DNA of 64,000 nt from Entomortierella parvispora (Eukaryota > Mortierellomycota > Mortierellomycetes > Mortierellales > Mortierellaceae), in assembly GCA_963573315.1 (NCBI GenBank), contig OY752147.1, forward strand, positions 1,488,001 to 1,552,000, in the 5' to 3' direction. The notes below the pieces were generated by a model, which was given only the letters and a program-made list of their open reading frames with translations, ran no database searches and was not told the origin of the DNA. Positions 61,971 through 64,000 of the stretch are shown here, piece by piece. The position numbers and the translations under genes were made by a program. Each line of letters begins with the position of its first letter. Positions within the stretch are counted from its first letter, which is position 1.

Positions 61971-62502
61971 AAAGTCGAAAACAAAAAGCCACGTGGATCA
62001 GGCCGGTTTTTGTTCTTCGTTGTACTGTAGTCCCACTGATTGCCCCCAAAAGCAAAAAAGCAGCCCGTCTTGTGCCCAAAAGAACGATATCGAATAAAGA
62101 AGCCTTCTCTAAACACATCTGAGTGAACAAAGGACATCGTCTTTGTGTCCCAAGGAATATGATCAATTTCAGCAAGTCCTTCCAAGGAGAAGCATGGGTC
62201 GATTTACCACACTGACTATTTTGATATGAATAGACGTCTGTCCCTTTAAAAAGGTATTGCCATTGTCGTTCTCCACCCGCCTTGTCTCGACAATGAAAGC
62301 AAAAAAACCCCCAATGGCGTGCGCGAGAATTCTCGATTGGAAGTGCGCCACCAAAATAAAAACTGCTGGTGATATTTACCTGTATCTTTCTCTTTTTCCT
62401 CTCTTTCGCGCTCCACCTACTCCTCATTGATCCCGGATACCTTTTTACTTCTACATACGCCCACCTTTTTCCAGTCTTTGGAAGCGGACTGGAATACATT
62501 CA
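61971..62502. other. Spacer between the two zinc-finger genes
   Basis: 530 bp with no coding frame of note. The last 100 bp are TC-rich, as expected just before a start codon. Confidence 0.5.
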
Positions 62503-64000
62503 ATGATCAATCCTTCGCAAGACGGCAGGAACGTCTTTGTTACTATTGGATCACTCCCTACTTCCACCAGCTCACGTTTGACCGACAATACACTCTCCCT
62601 AACTGACCCATATCGAAGACTGGCTACTCGACTAGAAGCCACCGCCTTCAAGCCTACTTGGTCCGGCATGCTTTACGACCCGATGCTGACAGACGTCCCC
62701 TCGGACTTCTTGAACCAGCAGGATCGACTTGAGGGACTTCGCGTCGCCTACGTGCGACCTGAGCATCTACCACGAAATGCAAATCCGTTTTGGCAAGTCT
62801 TGGCTCGAGAAAATCCAAGCTGGGGCCTCGGTACAACTCGAGCGAGTGGCCAACAGCAACTCACTGTCCCTCCCGTCTTCGTGTCGTATCAATTGCTCGA
62901 GTCGAACCCAAGATTAACTGATGACCCAGTGTCAAATGCTCGAAATTTATCGCCATTAAGCCAGGAGGCGAAACGGAGAAGCAGCCCTGGTTACTCCCAG
63001 ATCGAGACTGAGCCAGCAGGCTTTGTGGTGACAGACTCTGCGACATCGACAACGAGTACGGCTTCTTCGTCCCCTGTGCTTGCTCAATACACCCCTTTGG
63101 GTCAAGGCGAGTATGCTGTTTTGGCGGCTGTCCGGGCCTCGTTCCTGAAAAATCCCTATATTTCTCCCATGTCCGACACGAACAAGTGTTTTGTTTCTCT
63201 TCCAACAAACAAACAGGAAGGACTGTTGATTCGTTCATTCGGACAGGTCGTAAATCGACGATCAGGCGGTGGACCCGAGCAGGACTATGACACTGATCAA
63301 AAAGACGAAGACGAAAACGAGTCTGGCGAAGAGAGGGAAGAGGAGGACTATCCACATTCTTTAGTAGATGGCGCCTACAACTCCCTTGAGCAGGGAAGAC
63401 GGAAACGGACTGGAATCAGTGGTCAGAGCCTTCACGCCGCAAGGGGAGGGTCGGATTATCAATCCATGATGTATAATATGGCGACCATGTCCATGTCGCC
63501 ATCACTGACATCGTCCAGTGGATCTGGCGTTTCTAATACTACCGATGTCTCCTCGATGATAAACATGCCATTGCGAACTCAGTTGAGGTCACTGCCATTT
63601 AAGAGCCGTTACTCGCGCTCCCCAGCCCCCTCTCCGTCCTCTCGATCAGAATCGTCGCCGTCTTCGGACCTAGTCCCTGTTGAACCACCACACAGTCCCT
63701 TGGACGGCTCAAATGGTCGAACCAGATCGACCAGGGGTCTATCTTCTCCTTCTTTTTCACCTCCTGGGATAAAGAAGCGTCGCTCAAGGGATACACGATA
63801 CCTCCAGTACAAGAGAGTGGTTGCTGTCAAGGGCGGGCATTTCATTTTTGAATGCGATGCTTGCCCACGAGGTCATTTCCAGTTTCATGACGACCGACAG
63901 TTGAAACGACATGCAGTCTCCCATCTCTTTTCAAAAAGCAGGAACAAGTTCCGCTGTCTGGATTGCCCTGATGGGCAGAATTTTGCCCGCCGGGATGCTG
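62503..64000 (+). CDS. Zinc-finger protein, partial (cut by window end)
   Basis: An uninterrupted frame from an ATG at 62503 to the window edge encodes at least 499 residues. The N-terminal half is of unknown fold, with an acidic stretch at about 265-290 and Ser/Pro-rich sequence after it. Near the edge a Cys2His2 finger is seen (FECDACPRGHFQF...LKRHAVSH), then the start of a second (FRCLDCPDGQNFARRD). The basic KKRRSRDTR just before it may be a nuclear signal. It is likely a DNA-binding regulator. It follows another zinc-finger gene in the same orientation. The stop and any later exons are outside the window, and a short upstream exon cannot be excluded. Confidence 0.75.
   Translation, partial: MINPSQDGRNVFVTIGSLPTSTSSRLTDNTLSLTDPYRRLATRLEATAFKPTWSGMLYDPMLTDVPSDFLNQQDRLEGLRVAYVRPEHLPRNANPFWQVLARENPSWGLGTTRASGQQQLTVPPVFVSYQLLESNPRLTDDPVSNARNLSPLSQEAKRRSSPGYSQIETEPAGFVVTDSATSTTSTASSSPVLAQYTPLGQGEYAVLAAVRASFLKNPYISPMSDTNKCFVSLPTNKQEGLLIRSFGQVVNRRSGGGPEQDYDTDQKDEDENESGEEREEEDYPHSLVDGAYNSLEQGRRKRTGISGQSLHAARGGSDYQSMMYNMATMSMSPSLTSSSGSGVSNTTDVSSMINMPLRTQLRSLPFKSRYSRSPAPSPSSRSESSPSSDLVPVEPPHSPLDGSNGRTRSTRGLSSPSFSPPGIKKRRSRDTRYLQYKRVVAVKGGHFIFECDACPRGHFQFHDDRQLKRHAVSHLFSKSRNKFRCLDCPDGQNFARRDA

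Overview
This window is nuclear DNA of a filamentous fungus. Genes carry many short GT-AG introns (mostly 50-150 bp), proteins contain long Ser/Gln/His-rich disordered stretches, introns and leaders hold pyrimidine runs and microsatellites, and the families are fungal housekeeping and signalling genes. A Frizzled-like 7TM receptor, a class II (plant-type) DAHP synthase, a BRSK/Gin4-type kinase and a TBRG1-like FYR-domain protein together suggest an early-diverging lineage (Mucoromycota, perhaps Mortierellomycotina). That placement is inference. No rRNA, tRNA, transposon, CRISPR array or viral sequence could be supported. All exon models were built by hand from splice signals and reading phase; for nearly every gene the exon lengths sum to an intact frame.

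Layout. 0-5 kb: a Gin4/BRSK-type kinase (+). 5.5-8.6 kb: an oxalate/formate-antiporter-like MFS transporter (-), followed by 3.5 kb of microsatellite-rich non-coding DNA. 12.2-14.5 kb: signal peptidase subunit SPC3 (-) and a Ras GTPase (-). 15.8-17.3 kb: a disordered protein (-). 18.4-20.5 kb: a Frizzled-like receptor (-). 21.8 kb: an orphan terminal exon with a PCNA-binding-like motif. 22.8-24.7 kb: aldose 1-epimerase (+). 24.9-27.0 kb: FYRN/FYRC protein (-), divergent from a class II DAHP synthase (+, 28.0-30.4 kb). 30.6-32.7 kb: MOB1 (+) convergent with tubulin cofactor A (-).

33.1-37.6 kb holds three consecutive minus-strand secretory-pathway genes: a single-pass membrane protein with an eight-cysteine ectodomain, a 79-residue secreted precursor with one Lys-Arg site, and a 404-residue precursor in which a signal peptide is followed by nine highly acidic repeats separated by Lys-Lys-Arg. 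The last looks like a Kex2-processed repeat peptide precursor (KEP) and is the best candidate for an undescribed system here. It shares about 20 bp around its start codon with the small precursor next to it.

39.7-45.0 kb: arginase (-) and a nine-exon RhoGEF (-). 46.0-47.8 kb: a Ste7/MEK-type MAPKK (+). 48.0-48.7 kb: a Maf-like nucleotide pyrophosphatase (-), divergent from a P5A ATPase (Spf1, +) whose start codon appears to be split by an intron. 53.4-54.6 kb: an NDUFAF4-like factor (+). 54.8-58.8 kb: an unrecognised 1,230-residue Gln-rich protein (-). 60.3-64 kb: two zinc-finger regulators (+), the second running off the window.

Functionally, the window mixes polarity, growth and MAPK signalling (Gin4-like kinase, Ras, RhoGEF, MOB1, MAPKK, Frizzled-like receptor), ER and secretory functions (SPC3, Spf1, secreted precursors) and metabolism (arginase, DAHP synthase, mutarotase, carboxylate transporter). 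There is no operon-like organisation; neighbours are linked mainly by shared divergent promoters or close 3' ends.
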